The position numbers and the translations under genes were made by a program. Shown here in pieces: positions 49,309 through 59,992 of a stretch of DNA of 64,000 bases. A model generated the notes under the pieces. It worked only from the letters and a program-made list of their open reading frames with translations. It did no database searches and was not told the DNA's origin. This DNA is from Bacteroidetes bacterium HGW-Bacteroidetes-5 (lineage in GTDB: Bacteria > Bacteroidota > Bacteroidia > Bacteroidales > UBA932), in assembly GCA_002842515.1 (NCBI GenBank), contig PHDC01000002.1:316744-380743 (forward strand), read 5' to 3'. How positions within the stretch are numbered: the stretch's first letter is position 1; every line of letters begins with the position of its first letter.

Positions 49309-50592
49309 TCATTTTTTAATTATAGCGGAATAGATCTCACTCACCCTGTATGCAGCAGCATCCCATTTTAGGGAGTTTACCTCGTTTAGCCCGTGTTTTA
49401 CAGACATTGCAGATAGTGCAGGGTATGAAAGCAGGGCGTATATTGAATCTGCCATAGCATCTATATCCCAGAAATCTACTTTGATAGCGTGACGAAGAAC
49501 CTCTGCCACTCCGCTCTGTTTTGAGATAATTGTCGGGACATTTGACCTCATAGCCTCAAGAGGTGAGATGCCGAATGGCTCTGAGACAGATGGCATTACA
49601 TAAACATCGGAGTAGGCAAACATCTGCTTAACCTCACCTCCGCGAAGAAATCCTGTAAAGTGAAACTTATGGGCAATCCCCAATTTTGCCACCCGTCGGA
49701 TGCATCTGTTGAGCAAATCTCCGTTTCCTGCCATTACAAAGCGCACATTCGGGTAACGCTTTATCACTTTGTTCGCAGCCTCAATAAAGTACTCCGGACC
49801 CTTCTGGTATGTAATTCTTCCAAGAAATGTTACAATTTTCTCCGGTACTCCTCTATCTATCTGGAGATGCTCAAATCCCTGAAAATCTACGGCATTGTGA
49901 ACGGTAACTACCTTTTCCGGATTTATTCCGTATTTGTTTAAAATAATATTACGGGTCAGATGGCTTACTGCAACAACTCTGTCTGCCTCCCTCATACCCA
50001 TCTTCTCTATATCGAACACCTCGGTGTTGATGTTGTTTCCACTCCTGTCAAACTCGGTTGCGTGCATATGAACCACCAGTGGTTTACCGCTAACCCTCTT
50101 TGCTGCAACTCCTGCCAAATAGGTGAGCCAGTCGTGAGCGTGAATTACATCAAAATCATTTCTAAGAGCAATCTCTGCACCTACTAGTGCATATCTGACA
50201 ACCTCCTCCATTAGGGTCTTACCGTACTTTCCCGAGAATTTATATTTCTGTCCAAAGCCTAGCTTAAACTCCTCTATTTGACCCTGTTGTAGATTTGACA
50301 GCATCTCTGTGAACTCCTGAGGGTCCATATAAGGAATTAGATTAGAGCCAATTCTTATAAACTGAACCTTCTCAAGAAAATCCCTGACATTTCGACAACT
50401 TTCGGAGACCTCTATTTCGCTTGCATCTATTATGCTTACTGCGCTTTTGTCCTCATCTCCTGTTGCAGATGGCATAACAAACAGAACCTCGACTCCGTTA
50501 TTGGCTAAACCTTTGGTCAACCCATAACAGGCTGTTCCCAAACCTCCTGATATATGCGGAGGAAACTCCCATCCAAACATCAGTACCTTCAT
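49309..50592 (-). CDS. Glycosyltransferase family 4 (glycogen synthase-like)
   Basis: MKVLMFGWEFPPHISGGLGTACYGLTKGLA; FLGRITYQKGPEYFIEAA; PSVSEPFGISPLEAM. Confidence 0.88.
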   Translation of the reverse strand: MKVLMFGWEFPPHISGGLGTACYGLTKGLANNGVEVLFVMPSATGDEDKSAVSIIDASEIEVSESCRNVRDFLEKVQFIRIGSNLIPYMDPQEFTEMLSNLQQGQIEEFKLGFGQKYKFSGKYGKTLMEEVVRYALVGAEIALRNDFDVIHAHDWLTYLAGVAAKRVSGKPLVVHMHATEFDRSGNNINTEVFDIEKMGMREADRVVAVSHLTRNIILNKYGINPEKVVTVHNAVDFQGFEHLQIDRGVPEKIVTFLGRITYQKGPEYFIEAANKVIKRYPNVRFVMAGNGDLLNRCIRRVAKLGIAHKFHFTGFLRGGEVKQMFAYSDVYVMPSVSEPFGISPLEAMRSNVPTIISKQSGVAEVLRHAIKVDFWDIDAMADSIYALLSYPALSAMSVKHGLNEVNSLKWDAAAYRVSEIYSAIIKK

Positions 50593-52520
50593 AGCTCAGA
50601 GTTTTTATAGTTTTCAATCAGACGCATTGAGGTGAGAAGAGATGCGACAGATACAGAGTAGGATGTACAACCGTGAGGCTGATGTGGAGGGTCACCGTCA
50701 AAAACTTCTGATATTGAACCTATACAGTGGAGCGAAAGTTCCTCTTCGAAGGCCTCCACCAACTCTTGTGCCTTGATCAAAAAGCTGGCTCCATACAGTT
50801 TGAACATAGCGTCTATATAGAAGCTTAGAAGCCATACCCTGGCAGTCCCCTGATGGTATGCCATATCACGGGTAACCTGGTCGCCGTCATATTCACCCTT
50901 ATAGAGCGGATTTTTTGGAGATAGAGTTCTGATACCCCTTACGGTAAGCAGCTCTTTCTTTATGCTCTTAAGCACTTTTGCCTTTGTCTCTTCATCCAGA
51001 GGGGAGTATTTTAAAGAGCAGGCAAATAGTTGATTGGGTCTTGTAAATTTATTCTGACCCTCGGGGCCTACATAATCTGCAAGGTGATCTTTCTCTTCAA
51101 TCTTGAATGCCCTGATAAAATTTCTCTCAATATTTTGTTTTATGTAATCCCAATCCTCAGCAAATTCTGCATCACCCGATTTTGATGCCAACTCCATTGA
51201 GCAGCAAATTGCATTGTACCACAGAGAGTTTATCTCAATTTGATACCCTGCTCTTTCAGTAATAGGCTCTCCGTACGCATAAGCATCCATCCAGGTTAGA
51301 GCGACACCTCTCTCCTCTCCCCAGAGAAGTCCATTTTCGTGCATATTTACATTGATGCGGGAACCATCTCTGTATGAGTTAAGAATATCCTTTAGCACAC
51401 CCCCGTATCTCTTCCATATAGCCTTATCTTCACCGGTATGCTCTATATATTGCTGAAGAGCCCAGAAAAACCAAAGCGGTACATCTGTCTCACTGCTCTT
51501 TTTGGTCAGTTTATCCCGATTTTTACGAACTATTGTATCGATTGTATCGAGAAAGGTCTTTTTATCACAGTAGGAGCTGATGGTTAGTCCCGGAAGAGCA
51601 AGAAGGGTGTCGCGAAGTTTCTGATCCAGCCAGGGGTATCCTGCAAAGATCAATGTATCCTCTCCTCTTTTTGTAACAAACTGACTTGCAGATATCTTAA
51701 GACAACTTGCAAAGCTATCCCGGTGATTCTTCTCGGTTAGGTTTTTTTCAAATTTTCTATTTAATAGTGATGGATTCTCCTCCTTAACAGAGGCCGAAAA
51801 TATTATTGTCTGCCCTTTTTTTATTGGCATCTCAAAATATCCGGGTACAAAAAGATCTTCCCTGGACTCAAGAACCCTGCGACTCTCCTCTTTGTATTCA
51901 ATATTGTAGTACCAGTCCGGATTAGAGATAAATTCGTTTTTTGTACTTAACTGAAGATTCAGTTCCGGGAAACCTTGATACAGACAAAAACTCCTACCTT
52001 TCTCTATCTCTCTGTACTTTCTGTTTACACTGTTGTTTGCTTTTGAGAGTGAGTGAATATTTCTGAATGCAAGAAAAGGCTTTAACCTTAATGTTGTTGG
52101 AGAGTGAGCCTCCAATAGGGTATATCGGATAAGCAGATGCTCTTCCCTGTTTGAGAGAATCATCACCTTTCTTAATACCATCCCCCCGACTGCATAGGTG
52201 ACAGCTACAACTTTATCAATTTCAAAATTAGTTATATACTTATGCCCTCTCGGTTCATAAACCTCTCCGTAGCAATGAATTCCAAGATTAAATTCCTTTC
52301 CGTGCTGGATTAGAGTTTCGTCAAGAGATGAGAGTAAGACGTGTTTTTCGTTATTGAACTGCTCCAATGGCAGTACAAGCAGACCGTGATACTTTCTGGT
52401 GTTACATCCGGCTATTGTTGTGTTGAGATAACCGCCGGCGTGGTTTGTGGAGAGATACTCTCTTTTAAGAGAGTATTCTAGATTAACCAACTCTTTCTTA
52501 TTAAACTCCAAATAGGCCAT
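50589..52520 (-). CDS. Glycogen debranching enzyme (amylo-alpha-1,6-glucosidase)
   Basis: STNHAGGYLNTTIAGCNTRKYHGLLV; TWMDAYAYGEPITERAGYQIEINSLWYNA. Confidence 0.9.
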   Translation of the reverse strand: MAYLEFNKKELVNLEYSLKREYLSTNHAGGYLNTTIAGCNTRKYHGLLVLPLEQFNNEKHVLLSSLDETLIQHGKEFNLGIHCYGEVYEPRGHKYITNFEIDKVVAVTYAVGGMVLRKVMILSNREEHLLIRYTLLEAHSPTTLRLKPFLAFRNIHSLSKANNSVNRKYREIEKGRSFCLYQGFPELNLQLSTKNEFISNPDWYYNIEYKEESRRVLESREDLFVPGYFEMPIKKGQTIIFSASVKEENPSLLNRKFEKNLTEKNHRDSFASCLKISASQFVTKRGEDTLIFAGYPWLDQKLRDTLLALPGLTISSYCDKKTFLDTIDTIVRKNRDKLTKKSSETDVPLWFFWALQQYIEHTGEDKAIWKRYGGVLKDILNSYRDGSRINVNMHENGLLWGEERGVALTWMDAYAYGEPITERAGYQIEINSLWYNAICCSMELASKSGDAEFAEDWDYIKQNIERNFIRAFKIEEKDHLADYVGPEGQNKFTRPNQLFACSLKYSPLDEETKAKVLKSIKKELLTVRGIRTLSPKNPLYKGEYDGDQVTRDMAYHQGTARVWLLSFYIDAMFKLYGASFLIKAQELVEAFEEELSLHCIGSISEVFDGDPPHQPHGCTSYSVSVASLLTSMRLIENYKNSEL

Positions 52521-52570
52521 AATCTCTCGAATTTTAGGTGCAAGTTAATAAAATTATAGTTACGAATTTG

Positions 52571-54559
52571 TTACCTTTTCTCTTTTTTTAGAACGATTGC
52601 GCTCCTGCAGGGAAGATACAAAGAGAGGGAATCTCTGCCCTCTTTAAATAGAGTTATATGTTTTACATCTTGATTATTACGGTTGAATCCTCCAAATTTT
52701 TTCATATCTGTATCCAGAACAGTTTTATATGAGCCCTCAGGTGCAGAGAGAGATAGGTCCGGATAGGAATTTAAGGGGCTGAAGTTAAATGCGAATATGT
52801 ACTCTCCCCTTTTAAAGATAAGAATCTGTCTTTCGTTGTGCACATATAGTATCTCGGGTCTGCTTCTGAACAGTGTGGAGCTTTTAACCAGATTAATCAT
52901 TGCCCTGTCAAACTCTAATAGCCAGGAGTATTTCAAAAGCTTGTTATCTGCAAGCGACCACTGCCTGCGGGCATAGTGATAGGACCAGTTATTTCCCTCT
53001 CTTGGGAAATCAATCCACTCCGGGTGTCCGAACTCATTCCCCATAAAATTGAGATAACCGTCTCCCGCGGTAGAGATAGTTGCAAGGCGTATCATCTTGT
53101 GCAGAGCTACTCCTCTATCTACAACCAGAGATGTAATATTTCTACTCATTGAAGTGTACATCTCACTATCTATTAGTCTGAATATTATGGTCTTATCTCC
53201 AACCATTGCTTGGTCGTGACACTCAGCATAACTAATAGTCTTCTCATCTTCTCTCTTGTTGGTGAGCTCGTGAAACATATCACTGACATTCCAATCCTCA
53301 TCCCGAAGCTCCTTTATCCACTTTATCCAGTTATCTGCAACCCCCATACTCATACGGAAATCAAATCCGACACCTCCATTTTTGAATGGTGCCGCCAGCC
53401 CCGGCATACCGCTTACATCTTCGGCAATAGTTATTGCATCCGGGTTAATCTCACGAATAAGCTGGTTAGCCAAAACCAGATATGTAATTGCGTCTTCATC
53501 CTGATTGCTGTCAAAATAGCAGGAGTAGTCTGTAAAATCCTTCCCCAAACCGTGATCGTAATAGATCATACTTGTTATGCCGTCAAATCTGAATCCGTCA
53601 AATTTAAACTCCTCCATCCAGTATTTACAATTAGACAGAAGAAAGTGTATCACTTCGCTTTTCCCGTAATTAAAGCAACGCGAGGTCCAGGCCGGATGGT
53701 AACCTCTCTCTCCGGCGTGAAAATAGAGATCTTCCGTTCCGTCAAAAAGAGAGAGCCCCTCAAGAGTATTGTTTACCGCGTGGGAGTGAATAATATCCAG
53801 AACAACCGCAATATTCAAAGAGTGAGCTTCGTCTATTAGCATTTTGAGCTCTTCCGGGGTGCCGAATCTTGAACTTACCGCAAAAAACCCCGAGACCTGA
53901 TATCCGAAAGAGCCATAGTAGGGGTGCTCCTGAATTGCCATCAGCTGAATAGTATTGTAACCCAGTTTTGCTATCCGTGGCAAGACATTTTCACGAAAAT
54001 AGTTGAAACTGCCAACCCCCTGTTCCTGAGTGCTCATACCAATATGAGCCTCATATATTAGTGGGTTTTTTATCTTTTTTATTGTGGGAGAGTTCCATTT
54101 GTAGGGTTTTGGATCCCAAAGCTGAGCAGCAAAAAGTTTACTCTTTTCATCCTGAACAGTTCGGGTCGCATAGGCAGGAATTCTCTCCCCCTCTCCCCCA
54201 TTCCAGGTGATATGCCATTTGTAGAGATCTCCGTGTTTCAATGCTGCTTTTGGGAGTATAAGTTCCCAATTACCGGACTCTAATTTACTGAACCTAAATT
54301 CTTCACGCTTTTCCCAAGAGTTCAAATCACCAATCAGGTAAAGAGATGTGGCATTAGGGGCCCATTCGCGGAATATCCAACTACCTATGGTATCTCTTGT
54401 TACTCCATAGTAGAGATGCGAGTTTACCGAATGTTTTAGAGGCTTTCCATATCCCGAGAGCTCCAGAGATTTAATAACAGATTTGGAGTATCTTCTCCAA
54501 ATTGCATCTTTCCAGGGCTCCAGCCAGGGGTCGTCCATCCAAAGTTTCAAATCTTTCAT
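52571..54559 (-). CDS. glgB: 1,4-alpha-glucan branching enzyme (GH13)
   Basis: YEAHIGMSTQE; KFDGFRFDGITSMIYYDHGLG; MGNEFGHPEWIDFPREGNNWSY. Confidence 0.92.
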   Translation of the reverse strand: MKDLKLWMDDPWLEPWKDAIWRRYSKSVIKSLELSGYGKPLKHSVNSHLYYGVTRDTIGSWIFREWAPNATSLYLIGDLNSWEKREEFRFSKLESGNWELILPKAALKHGDLYKWHITWNGGEGERIPAYATRTVQDEKSKLFAAQLWDPKPYKWNSPTIKKIKNPLIYEAHIGMSTQEQGVGSFNYFRENVLPRIAKLGYNTIQLMAIQEHPYYGSFGYQVSGFFAVSSRFGTPEELKMLIDEAHSLNIAVVLDIIHSHAVNNTLEGLSLFDGTEDLYFHAGERGYHPAWTSRCFNYGKSEVIHFLLSNCKYWMEEFKFDGFRFDGITSMIYYDHGLGKDFTDYSCYFDSNQDEDAITYLVLANQLIREINPDAITIAEDVSGMPGLAAPFKNGGVGFDFRMSMGVADNWIKWIKELRDEDWNVSDMFHELTNKREDEKTISYAECHDQAMVGDKTIIFRLIDSEMYTSMSRNITSLVVDRGVALHKMIRLATISTAGDGYLNFMGNEFGHPEWIDFPREGNNWSYHYARRQWSLADNKLLKYSWLLEFDRAMINLVKSSTLFRSRPEILYVHNERQILIFKRGEYIFAFNFSPLNSYPDLSLSAPEGSYKTVLDTDMKKFGGFNRNNQDVKHITLFKEGRDSLSLYLPCRSAIVLKKEKR

Positions 54560-54571
54560 ATCGGGGTATAA

Positions 54572-54763
54572 CTAATTAAGAAGTTTATCTGTCTCCTCTC
54601 TGAATCCCTTGATTTGATCCCGGCAAAACTTAACTAAATCCAGCGCTTTCTTCACCTCTTCTGCAATGTTTTCCAAATCTGTTTCCGGGTTTTCAATCCT
54701 GACAACAAGCTCCTCCAGCTGTGCAAGTGCCTGTTTGTATGTAAAACTATCTTTTTTTGCCAT
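54572..54763 (-). CDS. xseB: Exodeoxyribonuclease VII small subunit
   Basis: FTYKQALAQLEELVVRIENPETDLE; next to xseA. Confidence 0.9.
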   Translation of the reverse strand: MAKKDSFTYKQALAQLEELVVRIENPETDLENIAEEVKKALDLVKFCRDQIKGFREETDKLLN

Positions 54764-55943
54764 CTCTTATAGAATTTATTTTGCAGTTAAAAGAGCCGTC
54801 AGAAAGCAACAGTGTGAAATCATCTCCGACCTGTGCATCTTTTATGCTCCCTATTTTTTTACCCCCTTTTAGAGCAAGTGAGTACCCTCTCTCCAGAATA
54901 GCAAAGGGGCTTGCCGATATTACTCTTCTTTCATAAATGTCCAGCAGATGTTCAACCTCTCTGTAACGGGTACGAAGTGCCACTGTCATTCTCTCGTTAA
55001 ACCTCTCCAAACTGTTTGTTTCGCTCTGTAATCTCGATTGCAAAGATAGTGAAACTCTGCGGGAGAGGAAAATAAGTTGCTGCTCCTCTGCCACAAACAG
55101 ATCAATGATAAAGGCAGCTGCAGCCGTGGGTGTTTTTAATGAGGTGTGCGCAACCATATCTGCAATATGATAGTCGTGGTCGTGACCAACTGCAAAAACA
55201 ACAGGAAGGGGGAACTGTGCAATATTTATTGCAAGATTGTAGTCATCAAAACAGACTAAATCCTGTGCGGCTCCTCCACCTCTTAAAATCAGTAGGAGGT
55301 CAAAATTATTCATCTCGCAGGCTACTCTCTCCATCTGTTCAATAATTCCGTCCGGGGCACTCTCTCCCTGCATAGGTGCAGGAAAAAGTTTTATCGAAAA
55401 TGAGAAACCATAATCATTTTCCTCTAAATGCTTGGTAAAGTCTCTAAATCCTGCTGCCCCTTCAGATGATATAACTGCCAACCTGCGAGGCAATAAGGGT
55501 ATCTCTAATGAAGAGTTAATCTCAAACATCCCCTCCTGAGTCAATCTCTGAATACTCCTCTGTCTGATAATCTCCTGCTCTCCTATGGTAAAGGTCGGAT
55601 CTATATCTGTAATTACCAGGCTCATTCCGTAAAGCTGGGAATATGTCACCTGAACATTAACCAAAATAGAGAGTCCTCGCTCTAGAGCTCTTCCGGTAGT
55701 GGTTTCGAAATAGGGCCTTAGCATACGAAATGATGAGGCCCATATTACAGCCTGAATCTTTGCGGTTACCCCGCCGCTCCCCTGAGCCTTCTCAATTAAA
55801 TCTATGTAACAGTGTCCCTGGGAGTGAATCTTTACTTCGCCAGTCTCCGCTCTAACCCAGTATCTTCTAGAAAATGAGCTCTCAATGGCCCCTTTTATCC
55901 TCTCCTGCAGCTCTCCAAGTGTAATCTCCTCTCTTTTTGTCAT
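54747..55943 (-). CDS. xseA: Exodeoxyribonuclease VII large subunit
   Basis: YWVRAETGEVKIHSQGHCYIDLIEK; VISSEGAAGFRDF; LRGGGAAQDLVCFDDYNLA. Confidence 0.93.
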   Translation of the reverse strand: MTKREEITLGELQERIKGAIESSFSRRYWVRAETGEVKIHSQGHCYIDLIEKAQGSGGVTAKIQAVIWASSFRMLRPYFETTTGRALERGLSILVNVQVTYSQLYGMSLVITDIDPTFTIGEQEIIRQRSIQRLTQEGMFEINSSLEIPLLPRRLAVISSEGAAGFRDFTKHLEENDYGFSFSIKLFPAPMQGESAPDGIIEQMERVACEMNNFDLLLILRGGGAAQDLVCFDDYNLAINIAQFPLPVVFAVGHDHDYHIADMVAHTSLKTPTAAAAFIIDLFVAEEQQLIFLSRRVSLSLQSRLQSETNSLERFNERMTVALRTRYREVEHLLDIYERRVISASPFAILERGYSLALKGGKKIGSIKDAQVGDDFTLLLSDGSFNCKINSIRDGKKR

Positions 55944-56014
55944 TTTTGCCAAATTTGATGCTCTTGGCACAAATATACGCAATAAAGTTGTACATTTGCG
56001 ATGTCAATAATGCT

Positions 56015-56617
56015 ATGAAGATCTCTCAAGCCATATTCTCCGGAAGCTCTCCAACCATAAAGGAGAGGCCGGCCGTAAAATTACCGGAATTTGCCTTTAT
56101 CGGCAGGTCAAATGTAGGTAAATCATCCTTAATCAATATGTTGTGTAGGATGGGTAAGCTTGCCCACACGTCTGCAAAGCCGGGTAAAACCAGGCTCATT
56201 AACCACTTCCTCATAAACGAATCCTGGTATTTGGTTGACCTCCCGGGCTACGGTTATGCCAAAATCTCCAAGAAGGAGAAGGAGGTGTTGTCTGAGATGA
56301 TTAAGAACTATATTAACGGATCTGCAGAGCTTGCGAATCTGTTTGTACTTTTAGACTCCAGACACGAAATCCAGAAAATTGACCTCAATTTCATAAACAC
56401 CCTTGGAGAGGCAGGTGTTCCGTTCTCAATAATATATACAAAATGTGATAAAGTGGGGGTAAATACCCTGCAGAAGCAGATTGAACTCAATAATAAAGCT
56501 CTGCTTCAGTATTGGGAGGAGTTGCCTGTGACATTTATAACCTCATCTGAAACCGGTATGGGAAGGGAAGAGGTTCTAGACTATATTGACAAACTTTTTA
56601 AAAACATAAAACCATAG
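56015..56617 (+). CDS. engB: Ribosome biogenesis GTP-binding protein YihA/YsxC/EngB
   Basis: FAFIGRSNVGKSSLINMLC; KPGKTRLINHF; LVDLPGYGYAKIS. Confidence 0.94.
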   Translation: MKISQAIFSGSSPTIKERPAVKLPEFAFIGRSNVGKSSLINMLCRMGKLAHTSAKPGKTRLINHFLINESWYLVDLPGYGYAKISKKEKEVLSEMIKNYINGSAELANLFVLLDSRHEIQKIDLNFINTLGEAGVPFSIIYTKCDKVGVNTLQKQIELNNKALLQYWEELPVTFITSSETGMGREEVLDYIDKLFKNIKP

Positions 56618-56619
56618 TT

Positions 56620-57570
56620 ATGGATCATCAACATAAGATTAAGATTTTTTCTTGCAGGAGCTCCAGATATCTTGCCGAAAAGATTGCTCTCTCTCTTAAG
56701 CTTGAGATTGGGAAATCCTCTGTTACAGTATTCAGTGATGGCGAATTTCAGCCCGCTTTTGAAGAGAGTGTCAGAGGTGCAACCGTTTTCATTGTTCAGT
56801 CTACAATTCCGCCGGTCGATAATATCTTTGAACTGCTACTTATGATTGATGCTGCAAGAAGAGCATCTGCATATAAAGTTATTGCCGTTATTCCATACTT
56901 CGGCTGGGCACGCCAGGACCGCAAAGACAGACCAAGAGTACCCATAGGAGCAAAAATGGTTGCAAATCTGCTGGATGCGGCAGGTTGCGACAGAGTGATG
57001 ACTGCAGATCTTCACGCAGACCAAATTCAGGGCTTTTTTGACTTCCCTGTTGACCACATCTATGCTAGCTCTATATTCCTGCCATATCTTCGGGATCTTA
57101 AACTGGAAAATCTTTCTATAGCCGCACCGGATATGGGAGGTGCAAAGAGGGCAAATGCATACTCCAGAATTCTGGGCTGTCCTCTTATAATTTGCCATAA
57201 ATCACGAGAAAAGGCAAATGTTGTGGGCTCTATGACAGCTATAGGCGATGTTGAGGGAAGAAATATTGTCATCATAGATGATATGATAGATACCGCCGGA
57301 ACCATTACCAAAGCAGCAGATATGCTTATGGACAAGGGGGCGCTAAGTGTTCGGGCACTTGCTACCCACGCAGTTCTCTCAGGCCCTGCCTATGAGAGAA
57401 TCGCAAAATCTCAACTTTTAGAGGTAATCATTTCGGACACTATCCCTATTAAACCCTCTCCGGAGACAGATATGAGTAAGATTAAAATCCTCTCTGTTGC
57501 CGAAATATTTGCAGATGTTATTGACAAAGTTTATAACTACCAAAGTATAAGTTCAAGCTTTATATTCTAG
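56620..57570 (+). CDS. prs: Ribose-phosphate pyrophosphokinase
   Basis: IPYFGWARQDRKDRPRVPIGAKMVANLL; NIVIIDDMIDTAGTITKAA. Confidence 0.96.
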   Translation: MDHQHKIKIFSCRSSRYLAEKIALSLKLEIGKSSVTVFSDGEFQPAFEESVRGATVFIVQSTIPPVDNIFELLLMIDAARRASAYKVIAVIPYFGWARQDRKDRPRVPIGAKMVANLLDAAGCDRVMTADLHADQIQGFFDFPVDHIYASSIFLPYLRDLKLENLSIAAPDMGGAKRANAYSRILGCPLIICHKSREKANVVGSMTAIGDVEGRNIVIIDDMIDTAGTITKAADMLMDKGALSVRALATHAVLSGPAYERIAKSQLLEVIISDTIPIKPSPETDMSKIKILSVAEIFADVIDKVYNYQSISSSFIF

Positions 57571-57573
57571 ATT

Positions 57574-58413
57574 ATGCAAGAGGTAAAAACAGATCTGCTA
57601 TACGGAAAACTTGTACGGGGTATTGAACTCTTTTTCAGGGAACAGGGCAAAGAGAGAGCTGTTCTTGGACTCTCCGGAGGAGTAGACTCTGCCGTAGTTG
57701 CCTCTCTTGCAGTTGAGGCTCTTGGGGCAGACAATGTTCACGCCATCCTGATGCCATCTCCTTACTCTACCCTGCACTCTGTTGCAGATGCGGTTGAGCT
57801 TGCAGGAAATTTAAATATAGAACACTCTATAGTTCCCATTGAGACAATCCTTAACCGCTATGTAAATGAGCTGGAAGATCTCTTTTGCGGAGACTTGAAG
57901 AGTATCACACTCGAAAACATACAGGCCAGAATAAGATCAAACATCCTTATGGCCTATAGCAATAATACAGGGGCACTAGTACTGAATACTTCAAATAAGA
58001 GCGAACTTGCTATGGGTTACGGAACTCTCTACGGAGATCTCAGCGGAGCACTTATGGTTATTGCAGATCAATACAAGTTGCAGGTTTACTCCCTTGCCCG
58101 CTACATCAACAGTTTAAAAAAAGTCATTCCGGAATCTACTCTCACAAAAGAGCCATCTGCAGAGTTGAGATCTTTTCAAAAAGATAGCGACACTCTTCCG
58201 GAATACTCAGTTTTGGACCCAATTTTGCATTCTCTCATAGAGGAGGGCAAGAGTGCGCAGGAGGTTATATCTGCAGGTAGCGAAATGATATTGGTAGACA
58301 GAATATTAAAACAGATGGCATCCTCATCCTTTAAAGTCCATCAACTGCCGCCAATGCTTCAAACAGGTGATTCTCCTCTTTTGCCTCCTTATAAGTGTAT
58401 TAAATGCAATTAA
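57574..58413 (+). CDS. nadE: NAD synthase
   Basis: AVLGLSGGVDSAVVASLA; NIQARIRSNILMAYSN; NTSNKSELAMGYGTLYGDLSGAL. Confidence 0.94.
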   Translation: MQEVKTDLLYGKLVRGIELFFREQGKERAVLGLSGGVDSAVVASLAVEALGADNVHAILMPSPYSTLHSVADAVELAGNLNIEHSIVPIETILNRYVNELEDLFCGDLKSITLENIQARIRSNILMAYSNNTGALVLNTSNKSELAMGYGTLYGDLSGALMVIADQYKLQVYSLARYINSLKKVIPESTLTKEPSAELRSFQKDSDTLPEYSVLDPILHSLIEEGKSAQEVISAGSEMILVDRILKQMASSSFKVHQLPPMLQTGDSPLLPPYKCIKCN

Positions 58414-58415
58414 TT

Positions 58416-58643
58416 ATGTCACTATTTATTATAACTGTTGTAATTCTTGCCATCGCTGTCTTTCTCTTCTCCTTCAACATTATTTTCCGTAAAAACGGGA
58501 AATTCCCGGAGTCAGAGATAGGACACAATAAAGAGATGCGCAAACTGGGCCTTATGTGTGCCAAATCACAAGAGAAGATACTCTGGAAAAAGAGAGAAGA
58601 GAAGGAGGGTTGCTCCTCTTGCTGCTGCTCCTGCGAAGATTAA
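58416..58643 (+). CDS. Small membrane protein with cysteine-rich C-terminus
   Basis: N-terminal TM MSLFIITVVILAIAVFLFSFNIIF; tail EEKEGCSSCCCSCED; between nadE and der. Confidence 0.7.
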   Translation: MSLFIITVVILAIAVFLFSFNIIFRKNGKFPESEIGHNKEMRKLGLMCAKSQEKILWKKREEKEGCSSCCCSCED

Positions 58644-58683
58644 AAATCTCGTTTTACAATAATTGACTATCTTTGCCCCCATT

Positions 58684-59991
58684 ATGAGTATTGTTGCAAT
58701 AGTTGGACGCCCGAATGTGGGCAAATCTACTTTTTTTAACCGCCTTGTCGGTATGAGACAGGCAATCGTCGATGAGATTGCCGGAGTGACACGGGACCGT
58801 CACTATGGTCGCTGTGAGTGGAATGCAAAAGAGTTTTCGGTAATAGATACAGGTGGTTACGCCGTAAATACAGATGATGTTTTTGAGGAGGAGATCAGGA
58901 AACAGGTTCTGCTTGCCATTGAGGAGGCAGATCTTATACTTTTTATGTGTGATGTCAACTCCGGAATAACTGACTTCGACTATACAATTGCAGATATTCT
59001 TCGCAGGGCAAAAAAACCTGTTCTGGTACTTGCCAATAAGGTAGATACAGGAGAGAGAATGTTTGATGTCCACCAGTTTAACTCGTTTGGTTTGGGAGAA
59101 CCCTGGGCAATATCATCTGCCAGTGGCAGCGGCTCCGGAGATCTGCTGGATAAAATAGTTGAGATGCTTCCTGCAGAGGAGGAGGAGAAGGAGGAGAAGA
59201 GGCTTCCACACCTTGCCATAATAGGCAAACCAAATGTGGGTAAATCTTCAATGGCAAATGCACTTCTGGGGGAGGAGAGAAACATAGTAACACCTGTTGC
59301 AGGAACAACCAGAGACTCAATATCTTCCTACTACAACAAATTTGGACACGAATTTATTTTGGTGGACACGGCCGGGTTGAGAAAAAAGGCCAGGGTGAAG
59401 GAAGATCTTGAATTTTACTCTGTTATGCGCTCTATTAGAGCTATTGAGTACTCAGATGTCTGTATTCTTATGCTGGACGCTCAGCTGGGTGTAGAGCATC
59501 AGGATATGGCGATTTTCAATCTGATTATCCGAAACAGAAAAGGTTGCGTTATTGTTGTTAATAAGTGGGACACAATAGAGGATAAGGGAACAAACACAAT
59601 GAAGGAGTTTACCCAAAAAATATCGGACCGTATCGCCCCATTCAACGATATTCCAATTATCTTCACCTCTGTGATAAATAAGCAGAGAATACTGGATGTA
59701 CTCAATGCCGCTGCAAAAGTGTTTGCAAACCGCGCAAAAAGAATAACCACATCCAAGCTCAACGAGATTATGTTACCCGAAATTGAGAAATATCCGCCAC
59801 CTTCAATAAAGGGTAAATATGTAAGAATCAAATATATAGTTCAACTTCCAACTCCTGCTCCATCTTTTGCATTCTTCTGCAATCTTCCACAGTATGTAAG
59901 GGAAGATTACAAAAGGTTCCTGGAAAACAGGCTCCGTGAGAAATTTGATTTCACCGGAGTACCAATTCAGATCTTCCTGCGTCAGAAATAG
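58684..59991 (+). CDS. der: Ribosome biogenesis GTPase Der
   Basis: Two GTPase domains: [13 protein letters not shown] and [13 protein letters not shown]. Confidence 0.96.
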   Translation: MSIVAIVGRPNVGKSTFFNRLVGMRQAIVDEIAGVTRDRHYGRCEWNAKEFSVIDTGGYAVNTDDVFEEEIRKQVLLAIEEADLILFMCDVNSGITDFDYTIADILRRAKKPVLVLANKVDTGERMFDVHQFNSFGLGEPWAISSASGSGSGDLLDKIVEMLPAEEEEKEEKRLPHLAIIGKPNVGKSSMANALLGEERNIVTPVAGTTRDSISSYYNKFGHEFILVDTAGLRKKARVKEDLEFYSVMRSIRAIEYSDVCILMLDAQLGVEHQDMAIFNLIIRNRKGCVIVVNKWDTIEDKGTNTMKEFTQKISDRIAPFNDIPIIFTSVINKQRILDVLNAAAKVFANRAKRITTSKLNEIMLPEIEKYPPPSIKGKYVRIKYIVQLPTPAPSFAFFCNLPQYVREDYKRFLENRLREKFDFTGVPIQIFLRQK

Positions 59992-59992
59992 T

